A stretch of DNA of 64,000 bases from Antitrichia curtipendula (taxonomy: Eukaryota > Streptophyta > Bryopsida > Hypnales > Leucodontaceae). How positions within the stretch are numbered: the stretch's first letter is position 1; each line of letters starts with the position of its first letter. Both the position numbers and the translations under genes were made by a program. A model generated the notes under the pieces. The model had not been told where the DNA came from and did not search any database. It was given only the letters and a program-made list of their open reading frames with translations. Positions 47,206 to 57,481 of the stretch are shown here, in pieces. The stretch spans positions 34,782,001 through 34,846,000 of the forward strand of contig OX579635.1 in the NCBI GenBank assembly GCA_951230915.1, written 5' to 3'.

Positions 47206-47984
47206 GACGCAAAAAATATGTTTGATTTAGTCGTCTCTATTTATTGCTCCTTTTGTTGGAATCATTCGCTTCTCCTATAGCAAGGCAAGGCATTACAATT
47301 TTAAAGAAAGATCAGACACATGAAAAAATATCATGAATTCCAAAGTACAAACAATGACCTAAATTGAGCTTTGTAAGGCCTCCAAAACTAAAAAAATGCA
47401 ATGCAAAACTAGAATTGTAAATCTATATGAGGCCCAAGCCCAAAGTTTGAACTAGTCACCATCTAATAAAACACATGCCAAGAGAATCTTCTACAATAAA
47501 GTCCCAACAACATCAACCAACAACTCATGAACCTACAATTAAGATTAAAAAAAACAAAGATAAAGTAGAAGCAAGTGATCCAACTTTAACAACAACGCAT
47601 GACAGAAGAAAGGAAGAAGTGTAGTACTTCAAGTTACATGAATTCTTGGTCATTAGGAAGTGCTAGGGCATTAGTCCCAAGTCCACTCATGGCAAGAACT
47701 TGGAAGGTCAAATAGCCATTGTAACATTTTAGATGAGACTCTGTCATGTGAGAACTCATCTTGTTAATCTCAATCCATCACCTAGATGGCAAAACTAGTT
47801 TGCATTCAACATAAAACGTAAGCCTAAATTCAAGCTCACAACCAGATCCAAAAATAAATGGTTCCCTAATGACAAAACAAAACTATTGGCAGAATGCTAA
47901 AAATGCTTAAAATTGCACTTCAAATGCAGATATAAAAAAAGGTCAAGTTAGAACCTCCTTTTGCAATAGTATAATTTCTACAGC
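47206..47984. other. No gene recognised
   Basis: Lies between segment R and the kinase pseudogene; on the minus strand it could be an intron or leader linking them. No open frame or repeat supported. Confidence 0.35.
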
Positions 47985-48217
47985 CAAAAACCATGGTAAC
48001 TAAGAAGAGGCTAAAAATAAAACAACTCGTGTTATAGAGTCATTAAGCTATTGGACTTTGATATGAGACGTTCTACAAGAGCCATGAGTTCCAGACAATT
48101 ATCCACAACATTCTATCGAACAAGGGATCTCATCGACCACAATCTAGAATTCAAACCACAACCAAAGAGCGCGGAAGAAAAAAATTCTGAAAACAACAAG
48201 AGTAGCATACACAACTT
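47985..48217. repeat. Duplicated segment R, copy B, left part
   Basis: Matches copy A from 40317, through GAATTCA.ACCACAAC. It ends in the 14-bp target duplication of the LINE at 48204-48217 and resumes at 56033. Confidence 0.68.
48204..48217 (+). repeat. LINE target-site duplication, left
   Basis: AGCATACACAACTT, identical to 56019-56032. Confidence 0.93.
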
Positions 48218-49060
48218 ATCATTCCAACTTTCATCCACTAGGGTAGATAAGAGCCGCTCCTCTTGCGAGATCGTCCCTGCCTTGATTTTTCTGCTTTTTT
48301 CCACCAGATCGGCCCATTTCTTGTTTAGAATCAGGACGAGATCACCGTTGCGGTCAGATTGAGCCGTTGTTTGCTTGATTCAGAGCTCGATCGAGTGAGT
48401 TCTGACTTACCCAATTCTAGGGTTTCGGCCGCCGATAAAGACGGTCGAGTAAAATTTTTCTCCGAGGTCAGGAACACTCCATCGATCTCTTCTGAGGAGA
48501 GCTAGCAAGCGGTTAAGAAAGCGCCTTGATATAGTTCGTGTTGAGTCACAATTTAGCGAATTCTTGCAGTTATTTCTAATTAGAATTAGGGTTTTAGTCG
48601 CGGACGTAGTCAGACGGCTGTTAATCCCTTTTCGACGCTAGATTAGCTGCATAGGATCGATCTTTCGGAGGCTAAGCAGAACGATCAGGAGCGCACAGAT
48701 TTCAGAGTTAATTGCAACGGATTTCAATTGATTTTAGATTAATTTGGGAGTGTATTCACGGTGAATTACTGTAGGGTTTGGTGGTTAATTTAGGGTTTCC
48801 AGCAGAAAGGTGAGGGAAGGACATCGAGAGAGAGAGTAATCCGATCTTCACTGAAGGATGGAAGCATAGCACGTTTGGCTGCTCTGATTTCGGTAGCAGG
48901 ACCGGTTTCAGTAGCACGGAGCACCTGGTAGGTTTCGGAATTCCGACGCTATAGCAGCAACCTGGTTGTTGTTAAAACATTAGACTCGTACTCGTAGAGG
49001 ACGTAGTCGCCGTTAATTGCGAAGGAATTGAGAGTCCAACTGGGGTATTCTAGGATAGCT
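48218..49060 (+). promoter_or_regulatory. LINE 5-prime untranslated leader
   Basis: 843 bp between the left duplication and the first ATG of ORF1. It includes CTAGGGTTTCGG and GGTTTGGTGGTTAATTTAGGG blocks like plant leaders. LINEs of this type carry an internal promoter here, but none can be pinpointed by eye. Confidence 0.6.
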
Positions 49061-51643
49061 ATGGGGATGGACAGTACAATCAGACTTCCCGAGCAATTGG
49101 GAGAAGGCTGGGAAGCTACAGACGGACCGGCAGCCTTGGACACCGTCATGGCAGAAGGTCCGGCAGCGGAGCAGAGGACTCCACAACACCAATCACAGGA
49201 AGGTCAACAGGGACCACATCAGCAGAACGAGGAACTGCGGCCAGACCAACAGGAAGGGGATCGGTCTTCACCACCTCCTTCGGACCTACAGGTAGACAAA
49301 AACTGGAAGCTAGATTTTCAGCTGACAGCTAATCAGTTACAGAGCTTGAAGCATATGCGAGAAGAATTATACAAGAGGACAGTGTTGGGTAAAGTGATGG
49401 AGATCTCACCAGGGTACAATCAGATACTCAAAACTGTTACAGACAGATTCAAGGAGAAACTGAAGGCCGTTCAAAATCTCTCACGAGGTTTTTTCAGGCT
49501 TCATTTCGACTCACCCGAAGCAGCATCAGAGTGCATACTGCTGCAATCGTTTTCAGCAGGAGGGAAGACGATCAGATTCTTCCCTTGGAGACGAGATTTT
49601 TCTCCGGAGCAACCCTTTGTAGGGGTAGATGTGGGTCACATTATTAGAGTTCAATTTCCGAATTTGGACATAGAGCTGCAATCGGAAGCCTGGTTAAGAT
49701 CAATCGCGACATTGATAGGTGAAGTGATTACAGTCGAAAATTTGGAAGCAGCACGGAAGCGACCTGGAGGTCCATTTATTTCGGTCAGGGTGCTGGAAAT
49801 TGCCAAACTGCTAGGGGTGATTCGGATCCCACAAATGGCAAATGACGGGGAGGATATTATGCTGGTGGAGCAGGAGGTGAATTACTCTGGACTTCCGAAC
49901 CAATGCAATCGGTGTAGGAAGTTCGGCCACAACGCATTCCAGTGCCCTCTCAACAAAGGCAAAGGTTCCAACCCCGATCAGGTCCAAGAACCGAAGGAGC
50001 ACCAACAAGTTCAGAAGGACAAGGATGGGTTTCAATTGGTAACCTCTAAGAAGAACAGGAAGCAGATCAAGGTAGCCAGGAACCCAGAGACCAGATGGAA
50101 AGAGAAAGCAGGAGATACTGCGGCTCAAGCACCTACGGCGGGACAGTCTCAGCAAAGAAAAGGCCAGACAGGGAGCAAGGAGCTCAGCAAACATACGCAG
50201 ATTGCCGAAGCCAGCACATCGCATACAGGTCAGACAAATTCCAGAGTTCAAATGAAGGGACAGAGTGCTGGAAAGCTACCTCAATCAGATGCTGTAATTC
50301 GAAAGGCGGTGGTCAGCACGACAACGGCAAGAGGTATGGTAAGTAAGGGGACTCAAGTGCAGGAGGTAAGTACACCCCGGAAAGACCCACAAGCCCAGAA
50401 GGAAATATGCCCTGGGAAGCCATCAGTGGGTACAGAGCAGGGGAAAAAGGGTAAACAGATTCACATAGAGTTGAAACAAACCCCCCAAGTGCGCGAGTCG
50501 AATTCAACGTCACCGCCGCCATCACAGATTAGATTCATGGCGACAAAGGATACAAGCGGAGGATTGTCCGTCTCCTCACCGGCAGCGGGCAGTCAAGCAC
50601 AGGGAAGGACAATAGAGTCAGCTGCAGATACTCCGGAGAGGGGAGAGAACACAATTGCATCTCACATAGAGGAGAGGGAGGGCAGTAACATTATGACAGC
50701 AGCGAGGTTAAAGGAAATACCCGGGGAGAGCTCGGGTAACTTGATCCTCGAAGGAATCGCAAGGGATGAGGCACAGATACCGCAGAAGGAGGCCATAGTG
50801 GCAACTATAAAGACAAGATCAGATCAAACGATTCATAAACCGGATGAAGGGAACCCCGGCTTTATGTCCGAAAATCCTTTTGAAGGAAGATTCTGGTCCC
50901 AAAAAAAGAACCGGGCATCAACACATCCTCCACCGGAGTGGTGGGCGGCATGGTCAGAGAAGGAACTCCACAGAACCTTCACAACATCGCCGGTTTTGCC
51001 TTTCAGCTCAGCTAACAATTATATATCTATATGGCCGGTAATCTACAAGATGCAGGCGGAAGACAGAATGGTGTTGATGAACAATGAGGAAGGGGAGGGA
51101 CACCCATATGTCCCGCATCCATTAAAAATAACTTTTGAAAAGGATGAATGCACGGCCAATAAGATCAAGGAGAAAATCCTTCAGGCAATAAGGGAGTACC
51201 TGAGGACACATGTCCGGAAACCTCCCAAGCTAAAGAACTGGGATGCCATTACCTGGTCGTCCAGATGGGACCAAGAAGGGGCGGAGCAGGAGCTGACAGT
51301 TATGGCAGTTATACTCGTAACGAGAAAGGCTACCTGCCTCAAAGGGGTCGACCTGGAATGGATACCGATACAACACCTAGGGGATTTAGCTGCATATCAG
51401 GGCAGATCGAAAGTCAACGCTTTATTATACGACTGGGGGGGGGTTCAGACACTCCAGGAGATCCAGGAGGGATGGGTTCCCGGAATGCAGGCCTCACCTC
51501 GGCCCAAATACAAGAAGATTCGAACGGAGGGGGACAGCGCCTACACATTCGGGACGGATGGCAACAAATATATGGATATAACCAGGGAGATTGAACAACC
51601 AACCCGGATAGACACAACCTCGGGGGAGGAACAACCACAATAA
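49061..51643 (+). CDS. LINE ORF1: RNA-binding protein with CCHC zinc knuckle
   Basis: 860 residues from the ATG at 49061 (a second ATG follows two codons later; upstream in-frame codons lack an ATG). The protein would bind the element's RNA and act as chaperone in the ribonucleoprotein particle. Residues about 95-275 form a DUF4283-like domain (SRGFFRLHF and EVITVENLEAA region). A CX2CX4HX4C knuckle follows at 282-295 (CNRCRKFGHNAFQC). Residues about 300-590 are low-complexity, rich in Gln, Lys, Thr and Ser. A more ordered C-terminal part from about 608 starts near PPPEWWAAW and is unassigned; it is longer than the ORF1 proteins I know from flowering-plant L1 elements. Frame intact; ORF2 follows 8 bases after the stop. 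Confidence 0.92.
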   Translation: MGMDSTIRLPEQLGEGWEATDGPAALDTVMAEGPAAEQRTPQHQSQEGQQGPHQQNEELRPDQQEGDRSSPPPSDLQVDKNWKLDFQLTANQLQSLKHMREELYKRTVLGKVMEISPGYNQILKTVTDRFKEKLKAVQNLSRGFFRLHFDSPEAASECILLQSFSAGGKTIRFFPWRRDFSPEQPFVGVDVGHIIRVQFPNLDIELQSEAWLRSIATLIGEVITVENLEAARKRPGGPFISVRVLEIAKLLGVIRIPQMANDGEDIMLVEQEVNYSGLPNQCNRCRKFGHNAFQCPLNKGKGSNPDQVQEPKEHQQVQKDKDGFQLVTSKKNRKQIKVARNPETRWKEKAGDTAAQAPTAGQSQQRKGQTGSKELSKHTQIAEASTSHTGQTNSRVQMKGQSAGKLPQSDAVIRKAVVSTTTARGMVSKGTQVQEVSTPRKDPQAQKEICPGKPSVGTEQGKKGKQIHIELKQTPQVRESNSTSPPPSQIRFMATKDTSGGLSVSSPAAGSQAQGRTIESAADTPERGENTIASHIEEREGSNIMTAARLKEIPGESSGNLILEGIARDEAQIPQKEAIVATIKTRSDQTIHKPDEGNPGFMSENPFEGRFWSQKKNRASTHPPPEWWAAWSEKELHRTFTTSPVLPFSSANNYISIWPVIYKMQAEDRMVLMNNEEGEGHPYVPHPLKITFEKDECTANKIKEKILQAIREYLRTHVRKPPKLKNWDAITWSSRWDQEGAEQELTVMAVILVTRKATCLKGVDLEWIPIQHLGDLAAYQGRSKVNALLYDWGGVQTLQEIQEGWVPGMQASPRPKYKKIRTEGDSAYTFGTDGNKYMDITREIEQPTRIDTTSGEEQPQ

Positions 51644-51651
51644 CCTCTGTA

Positions 51652-54600
51652 ATGGACCTCAACATTTCATTAGCTACCTTGAATATTCGAGGAGCAGGAA
51701 TAGACAGGAAAGGTTCACAGAAGCAGGTACACATACGTCGTATGTTTGAAAGAATGGTAAAGCCACCCAACATCCTCTTCCTCCAAGAACATTGGATGAA
51801 TGAAGACAGGTGTAAAAGGAAATGTAGAAGCTTTCCCTTTCCCGATGGGTATAGGGAGTGGAACCCAGCGCTACCAGGCAACGGAGGGAAATGGAGTGCG
51901 GGGACAGCAATCTTGATACATAAAAACTTGACAGGCAGAATCCATTCCTCAGGGATAATAGTGGATGGGAGGGCACAATTTCTGACCTTGAGGATGGACT
52001 CGTCCTTCTTGATGACAGTCATAAACATCTATGCACCGACAGCGTCTAGAGATAGGATTATGCTTTGGCAGCAGCTGACGGACGCTGATCTCCCCGGAGA
52101 TGGGTTTATGCTGGCCAGAGACTTTAACATGACAGAAACGGAGGCGGATCGACTTAGGGGTTCGGCGAAGAGCACATGCCCGAACAGAATGGAGAAAGCA
52201 GCCTGGGCCAGACTCCTTAATCATCTGGGCCTACAAGATGTATGGGAATCTGATTATATAAAGAAAAGTACAAGTAAAAGATTTACTTGGGATAATAATA
52301 GGTCTGGAGAAGCTCACAGATCGGCAAGGATAGATCGTATTTATCTTTCAAGCGGTATTTGTGAACAGGGAGGCATGTTTACATCTCACCCACATACGAA
52401 GATCTCCGATCATGCACCAGTACAGGTAGAAATCTTCCCAAACTCGAAGCATCCGCCCAGGGCTGAACCCTTTCTACTTAATACGTTGAGAAAGGCACAA
52501 TCGCGGAGGAGAATTCAGCAGGCGTGGAGGGAGGAAGAGAAACCAAATCCTCAACAATCATGGTTGGATTGGGTAGCCTCGGCACAAGAAAGAGCAAAGG
52601 CCGAAGCCTGCAAGATTCAGAAAGAGGAGAAGGTAGCCAGATTCAGCAAGGAGAACAAGTGCCTAAGACAAATTAAGGAGGCAGAGTTATATCTGGGCCA
52701 AAATCCGTGGGATATAGAAGCATGGCAGCGATTAGACCAGTATAAATCCCAGCTTCAGGAAGTAACGCTGGAAGCGCTGGACGAACAGTACCACTCTGTA
52801 TCGGCCAAGTGGCTTAAAAACGGTGAACGATGCACGGCGGAGTTCTTCCAAGTTTTCAAGGATGCGAGCAAAAAGACCCCTATAGCGCAGCTGGAGGTGG
52901 ACGGACAGATCATTACTGATCAAAACCAGAAGCTGCAGGTGGTCACGGAATTTTATAAAAAACTATACGAGGAGCCGCCGGAAACGGAGGATATACAGCA
53001 TGCTCGGGTCAAGGTGTTGAGGAGTGTCCCCAAGGATGTTACCGACAAGCACAATCTTCACTTGGCAGGTGAAGTATCGCTACAAGAAATCAGGGACGCA
53101 ATCAAAGATTTGTCGTCAGGGAACGCTCCAGGAGTAGACGGCATACCCACCGATTTCTTCCAAAGCTGTTCAGAGACAGTGGAAGCAGATCTACTGGAAG
53201 CAGTCAAGGAAGTTATGAAATCAGGCCAGATGTCGAAGCAGCATAACCAGGGGCTAATTGTTCTATTACCTAAAGGGGGAGACGTAACGCAACTAAAGAA
53301 CTATAGACCCATTACCTTATTGCCGTCCTTCTATAAGCTGGTGGCCAAAATACTGGCCAGACGGCTGCAACATATTCTCCCTGACATCATTAGACCGAAT
53401 CAAACCGGTTTTGTGAAAGGCAGGAGTATTATGGATAACATCTTCTTGGCTCAAGAATCCATCCATTATGCTAGAGAGACCAATCAGAAACTGGTCCTAC
53501 TATTGCTGGATTTCGAGAAGGCATATGATAGGATCTCATGGGGATTCATGAGGAGCGTATTGGAGAAAAGGGGCTTCAACCAGGACTACATTAAAAGCGT
53601 GATGGCCCTGTACACAAACGCTACATCGGCAGTGCTGGTGAATGGAGTGGCGGGAGAGAGATTTCATATTTCCAGATCTGTGAGACAGGGCTGCCCCCTT
53701 GCTCCTTTTCTTTTTATAGTAGTGATGGATGCTTTGGGATTCATGTTAAACGATCCCAAGTACAAAATCCAGGGATTCAGACTTCCGGAAGGGCAGAAAG
53801 TGCTGGATTCCTCCTTTGCGGATGATACGTCACTGTACTTATGGGGGACAGCTAGGAATATGAAAAGAATGTACAAAGTCTTGGATACATATTGTATAGC
53901 TTCCGGCTCTAAAGTTAACTGGGACAAGACAAATGCGATATGGGCTGCCAATTCGGTGAGGCCCTTCAACTGGGGACAGAAGCGGGGTCTCAAGTGGGTC
54001 GCGGAAGGAACAGGAGTACGCTATTTGGGTCCGTTAATAGGTGTAAACTTATCCAAAGATGCGAACACAGCTCCCCTAATAGAATTGATTAAGAAAAAAC
54101 TCAGATTCTGGGCGGCCAAAAATGTGTCACAAGCGGGCCGTGTCATCATCAGCAACCAGGTGCTGTTAGCGACTTGCTGGTACACAGCATCATGCTATGG
54201 ATTATCACCGAAGATATGTGACATCTTAAAGGGTCTTTTCACGCAATTTCTCTGGACAGGAACGGATGGACTGAGAAGATGTGCGGCCCGGGTTAAATGG
54301 AATTCATGCATCATGTCGTTAGAGGATGGGGGATTAGGGATGATGGACCCTTTTCTACAGACACAGGCGCTTCTAGCGAAGTTAGTGATAAGGGGCCTTG
54401 CTCCCGGAAAGGAGCCGTGGAAATCCCTGTTACAACACAAAATAGAAAACGGAAGGCCGTTGGGTGATGCGAAATGGAATCAGTCTAATGCATGGCTCTT
54501 TTACAGCAAGGGTCTAAAGAAGGAGAACCATTCTCCGTTAATGCTGGCATGTCTGAAGGCATTCATATCAGTACGGGGAAATCTACAACAAAGGAGTCCT

Positions 54601-55953
54601 GACACAGTCTCGGAAATCCTAAGACAGCCTCTGTTTGGCAACCCGCACATTTTGGAAGATGAAGGAATTCCGCTTGGAATGGGGCCTAATATTGGATTAC
54701 ACTTGTGGGCGAAAGCCGGGATTTCACAAGTTAAACACCTGTGGGACGAACATCGACAGGATTGGAGAGACGTGAAAGAAATTGCCAGGATGCTGCCGAA
54801 ATGGGGAGCAGTCACGGAGAAAAGCAGAACAAGAAGGTTACATACGATTTCACATGTACCTTGGGACCCTCGGGCATTTCCTGAAAGAGGAGAAACGGTA
54901 TGGGCCTTAGACACAGACTCGTCCAATATAATTTTTCATAGAATTTGGCAGGATGGATCGATGAGTACCAGCAGATTCGGGCAAGATCCAGATAAAGAAC
55001 TCCTTAGGCTGTTAGATGGAGATTTCCAGTCTCCGAGTGAAGGCCTTCAACCAGTACGGGTGGTTCTCTGGGATGCTGATAAAAGAACCTTCACACACTG
55101 TAATCCAATGGATATACCTAAGGAACCCAATTCAGTATGGTTGTTCAGGGGACAAACAATGCAGACGCTCACCTGGGACCCAGGTGAATGGTCTTGGACA
55201 AGAATTGGGAAACTAAAGGAAGAGCCCTTTTTTGCTTACACAGCTAAAAGGGGTTACTTACAGGGCTTAAAATCAAAGGGAGAAAAACCAATAGGAGTAC
55301 AAGAATTGGTTAATCAGGGGCTCTCGATGCGTCAGATCAAGGCAACCTTTAATCACATCTGGCACCCGACCAGACCCAGGAAGCAGGCGATGCTGTTATG
55401 GCAGACTCTTAACAGGGGAATAGTCACCGGCCAATGGCTCTCCTGGCGAATCCCGGGAGCGGATCACAGCTGCCCCATCTGCGGACATTACATGGAAACC
55501 ATCACTCACCTCTTCTGGGAATGCAGATTCACCCGGGAGTTATGGTTTCGGTTTAATCTTCTGGCGACCTCGAACATGACTCTAACTGTGGACGACATCA
55601 ATCAAGCCTTACTAGGTTCGCAAAACGAGAGTTACGACAAAGACATCAACAGGTATATATACAAAGGACAACCCTGGGACCTTATGAGGTCCTTTTTAAT
55701 TAGACAGATATGGGTTGATAGATGCAACACAAAATACAGCAAGATTGACTTTAGCATTAACAAGGTGATTAGCACAACGTGGTTATCCACGATTCACGCA
55801 GGCATGGCAGTGTGGCTGCAGATTAGAACTCAAATTAGAAATAGCGAAAAGCTTACCTTAGTGCAAAATCTCTTTGCTCAGGAGTGGAGTCCACTCTTTT
55901 GTACTTCTCCCGAAGGGACCTGGAATTTCAGGCCCCCTCCCCAACTGATGTAA
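51652..55953 (+). CDS. LINE ORF2: endonuclease-reverse transcriptase
   Basis: 1433 residues. It nicks target DNA and copies element RNA there. The APE-type endonuclease (about 5-260) keeps Asn11, Glu46 in LQEHW, Asp157 and Asn159 in RDFN, and SDH at 252-254; RDFN replaces the usual GDFN, a Gly-to-Arg change that spares the catalytic residues. The reverse transcriptase (about 460-770) has SGNAPGVDG from 489, LPKGGD..LKNYRPITLL, DFEKAYD with Asp620, SVRQGCPLAPFLF, and FADD at 722-725 (Asp724 and Asp725). A zf-RVT motif, CX2CX8HX4C, lies at 1274-1291 (CPICGHYMETITHLFWEC). No RNase H domain is apparent. No stop or frameshift, so it may be active. Translation probably follows reinitiation after the ORF1 stop. 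Confidence 0.97.
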   Translation: MDLNISLATLNIRGAGIDRKGSQKQVHIRRMFERMVKPPNILFLQEHWMNEDRCKRKCRSFPFPDGYREWNPALPGNGGKWSAGTAILIHKNLTGRIHSSGIIVDGRAQFLTLRMDSSFLMTVINIYAPTASRDRIMLWQQLTDADLPGDGFMLARDFNMTETEADRLRGSAKSTCPNRMEKAAWARLLNHLGLQDVWESDYIKKSTSKRFTWDNNRSGEAHRSARIDRIYLSSGICEQGGMFTSHPHTKISDHAPVQVEIFPNSKHPPRAEPFLLNTLRKAQSRRRIQQAWREEEKPNPQQSWLDWVASAQERAKAEACKIQKEEKVARFSKENKCLRQIKEAELYLGQNPWDIEAWQRLDQYKSQLQEVTLEALDEQYHSVSAKWLKNGERCTAEFFQVFKDASKKTPIAQLEVDGQIITDQNQKLQVVTEFYKKLYEEPPETEDIQHARVKVLRSVPKDVTDKHNLHLAGEVSLQEIRDAIKDLSSGNAPGVDGIPTDFFQSCSETVEADLLEAVKEVMKSGQMSKQHNQGLIVLLPKGGDVTQLKNYRPITLLPSFYKLVAKILARRLQHILPDIIRPNQTGFVKGRSIMDNIFLAQESIHYARETNQKLVLLLLDFEKAYDRISWGFMRSVLEKRGFNQDYIKSVMALYTNATSAVLVNGVAGERFHISRSVRQGCPLAPFLFIVVMDALGFMLNDPKYKIQGFRLPEGQKVLDSSFADDTSLYLWGTARNMKRMYKVLDTYCIASGSKVNWDKTNAIWAANSVRPFNWGQKRGLKWVAEGTGVRYLGPLIGVNLSKDANTAPLIELIKKKLRFWAAKNVSQAGRVIISNQVLLATCWYTASCYGLSPKICDILKGLFTQFLWTGTDGLRRCAARVKWNSCIMSLEDGGLGMMDPFLQTQALLAKLVIRGLAPGKEPWKSLLQHKIENGRPLGDAKWNQSNAWLFYSKGLKKENHSPLMLACLKAFISVRGNLQQRSPDTVSEILRQPLFGNPHILEDEGIPLGMGPNIGLHLWAKAGISQVKHLWDEHRQDWRDVKEIARMLPKWGAVTEKSRTRRLHTISHVPWDPRAFPERGETVWALDTDSSNIIFHRIWQDGSMSTSRFGQDPDKELLRLLDGDFQSPSEGLQPVRVVLWDADKRTFTHCNPMDIPKEPNSVWLFRGQTMQTLTWDPGEWSWTRIGKLKEEPFFAYTAKRGYLQGLKSKGEKPIGVQELVNQGLSMRQIKATFNHIWHPTRPRKQAMLLWQTLNRGIVTGQWLSWRIPGADHSCPICGHYMETITHLFWECRFTRELWFRFNLLATSNMTLTVDDINQALLGSQNESYDKDINRYIYKGQPWDLMRSFLIRQIWVDRCNTKYSKIDFSINKVISTTWLSTIHAGMAVWLQIRTQIRNSEKLTLVQNLFAQEWSPLFCTSPEGTWNFRPPPQLM

Positions 55954-56018
55954 TCCTGTTTGGCATTTAATTTAGGGGGCTTTGTGCCCCCGTCCAGCCG
56001 CCGTTTTTTGGCTTTCAC
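55954..56018 (+). terminator. LINE 3-prime tail with two stem-loops
   Basis: 65 bases after the ORF2 stop. The first hairpin at 55975-55991 pairs GGGGGC with GCCCCC around TTTGT; the second at 55996-56013 pairs AGCC with GGCT. The element ends TTTCAC against the right duplication, with no poly(A). Such 3-prime structures can be the template-recognition site in LINEs with stringent RNA recognition; that role is inferred here. Confidence 0.7.
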
Positions 56019-56032
56019 AGCATACACAACTT
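56019..56032 (+). repeat. LINE target-site duplication, right
   Basis: AGCATACACAACTT, identical to 48204-48217. Confidence 0.93.
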
Positions 56033-56260
56033 GCACATTCAATGATGAACCAACGACTACCACAAGAACAAGTGAACCCCAGAGAAAAGAATACCAAACG
56101 TGCAACACTTTCACCGACAATGTCACCTAAAACAAAGAGCATGCAAATGAAAATGTAGCCTACTGGCGAAACCAAATCCTCGTAACCAAATCCTCCAACC
56201 TCAGCCACTACAATCCACGCCTCGTCCAAACTTAAAACACCCTAACATCGAACTACAAAC
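56033..56260. repeat. Duplicated segment R, copy B, right part
   Basis: GCACATTCAATGATGAACC aligns with GCATAGTCAGTGACAAACC in copy A, and similarity continues through AACACTTTCACCGACAATGT to CTACAATCCACGCCTCGTCC. It lacks the GC-rich hairpin insertion of copy A. Confidence 0.7.
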
Positions 56261-57263
56261 TCCTGTACCCGAAAATCCAGTCAAACGAGCCGAAATCGAG
56301 GTCAGCGAACTCTGCTCATCCTGTTGTACCCTAGAGCCACCTAAGATCAGCCAAGATCAGGACGCACCTCACAGAAGAATGGGGAGAGCGCTCTTACGCC
56401 GCCGGAACAAGCTGCGGCACCGACAAATCAGAAAACCGGGTACGTGCAATGCACCCTGTCAGGGAAAGAGAGAAGCCTAGACAGAAGCCGGAAGCTGACC
56501 ACGCCTTTTATTCTAGATCTGGACAGCAGCGGCAAGAGCAGCGGACGTGAATGTGGTGAGCAGCAAGTGAAGCGAGGGAAGGAGGAAGGAAACGGTTCGA
56601 GGGGGGGAACGAGGGAGTGAGCGTTGGGCGACGTGCTGCACCGAAGGGGATGCAGGCAGGCAGGCACAAGCTAAAGCAGCAGCAGCACCTGACGAGGCAC
56701 TTTTTCTAGTCCCACTTGCGCTGATCGTCGACGTCATCGTCTCCTCTACGGACCGCTTAGATTTCCAAAAGTAGGCGGCAATCCCAGTTTTAGTGTTGCG
56801 GCCACAGCAGTTGATGTGTTTCGAGGTCCAAGTCTGCAGAGTTTGCGGAGTCGCCGATCGACTATAGGTGGAATATTCCAGTTTGAGTGTGTGCGCAAGA
56901 ATGACAGTCGTGAGCTTCAGCATGCTAGTTTGTTATGGAAATCGGAATTGGCTAAGGTGACATGTTCGAAAGCGCCGTGACAGAGCATTGTGACACCTGA
57001 TATATAACGAGGTTCAGTCCACCGATTTCGAAGCCACTGGTTGTTTTGTTCCTGTCTGATGGCAGTTGCAGTGATGGTTGCAGAATCGAACTGTCACGAG
57101 ATTGGCGATGGCTTCCTCTTCTGATGGTTCCCTGTGTGTGTGTGCCTTGCGATCTGTACTTTCGGCACTGAACCTTGACAAAAAAAGTAGTGTCCCAGTG
57201 CAACATTTCACCTCCTGCAGAAATGGAGTCAGGAGGTCGTTGACTTAATGGACCGTCTCAATG
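56261..57263. other. GC-richer flank, no gene confirmed
   Basis: Composition rises between about 56300 and 57150, with minus-strand frames at 56428-56667 and 56513-56923. These are serine/alanine-rich, without domains. On the minus strand the stretch could be the leader region of a gene running into segment R, but no start or splice site is convincing. Confidence 0.35.
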
Positions 57264-57481
57264 GGCCGGGGTGGATTGACCCCCTCGCTCGGCCCTGCGG
57301 GCAAACCCTGTTTTTTGCACATGTTTTTTTTTTGCAAATTTTGAATTCATATTTGTGATCAGAGACCCCAAATTTGTGGAATGAAGTCAAGAATGTACCT
57401 TGGAACGGCACAAAGTAGGGGGCTTTTTTTATAGATGCACCCCTGGGTAAGGCCGAGCGAGGGGGTCAATCCACCCCGATC
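57264..57481. mobile_element. 218-bp MITE, 32-bp inverted termini, 8-bp duplication
   Basis: A perfect 28-bp inverted repeat (CGGGGTGGATTGACCCCCTC... at 57267-57294; complement at 57451-57478) extends to 32 bp with two mismatches. TCTCAATG flanks both sides (57256-57263 and 57482-57489). An 8-bp duplication fits hAT or P superfamilies, but the terminal bases are not diagnostic. The ends are GC-rich, the interior AT-rich and non-coding. Confidence 0.87.

Larger units (their letters stand above)
48218..56018 (+). mobile_element. Full-length two-ORF LINE (plant L1-type), 7801 bp
   Basis: The element lies exactly between identical 14-bp duplications. It has an 843-bp leader, ORF1 (RNA-binding with zinc knuckle), an 8-base gap, ORF2 (endonuclease, reverse transcriptase, zf-RVT) and a short 3-prime tail with two hairpins and no poly(A) or simple-repeat tail. 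Both frames are intact. It is clearly GC-richer than the surrounding DNA. Target-primed reverse transcription copies such elements into new sites. Intact frames and an undamaged duplication suggest recent insertion, into segment R copy B. Confidence 0.95.

Noticed and set aside
49028..49060. ORF1 beginning 11 codons upstream of the ATG
   Set aside because: The extension starts at TTG with no initiation context; the first ATG is at 49061.
50095..52224. Overlapping frames within LINE ORF1 and ORF2 on both strands
   Set aside because: Shadows of the two real frames; no independent domains.
56428..56923. Minus-strand frames in the GC-richer flank of segment R
   Set aside because: Ser/Ala-rich without domains; may be leader sequence, but coding is not supported.
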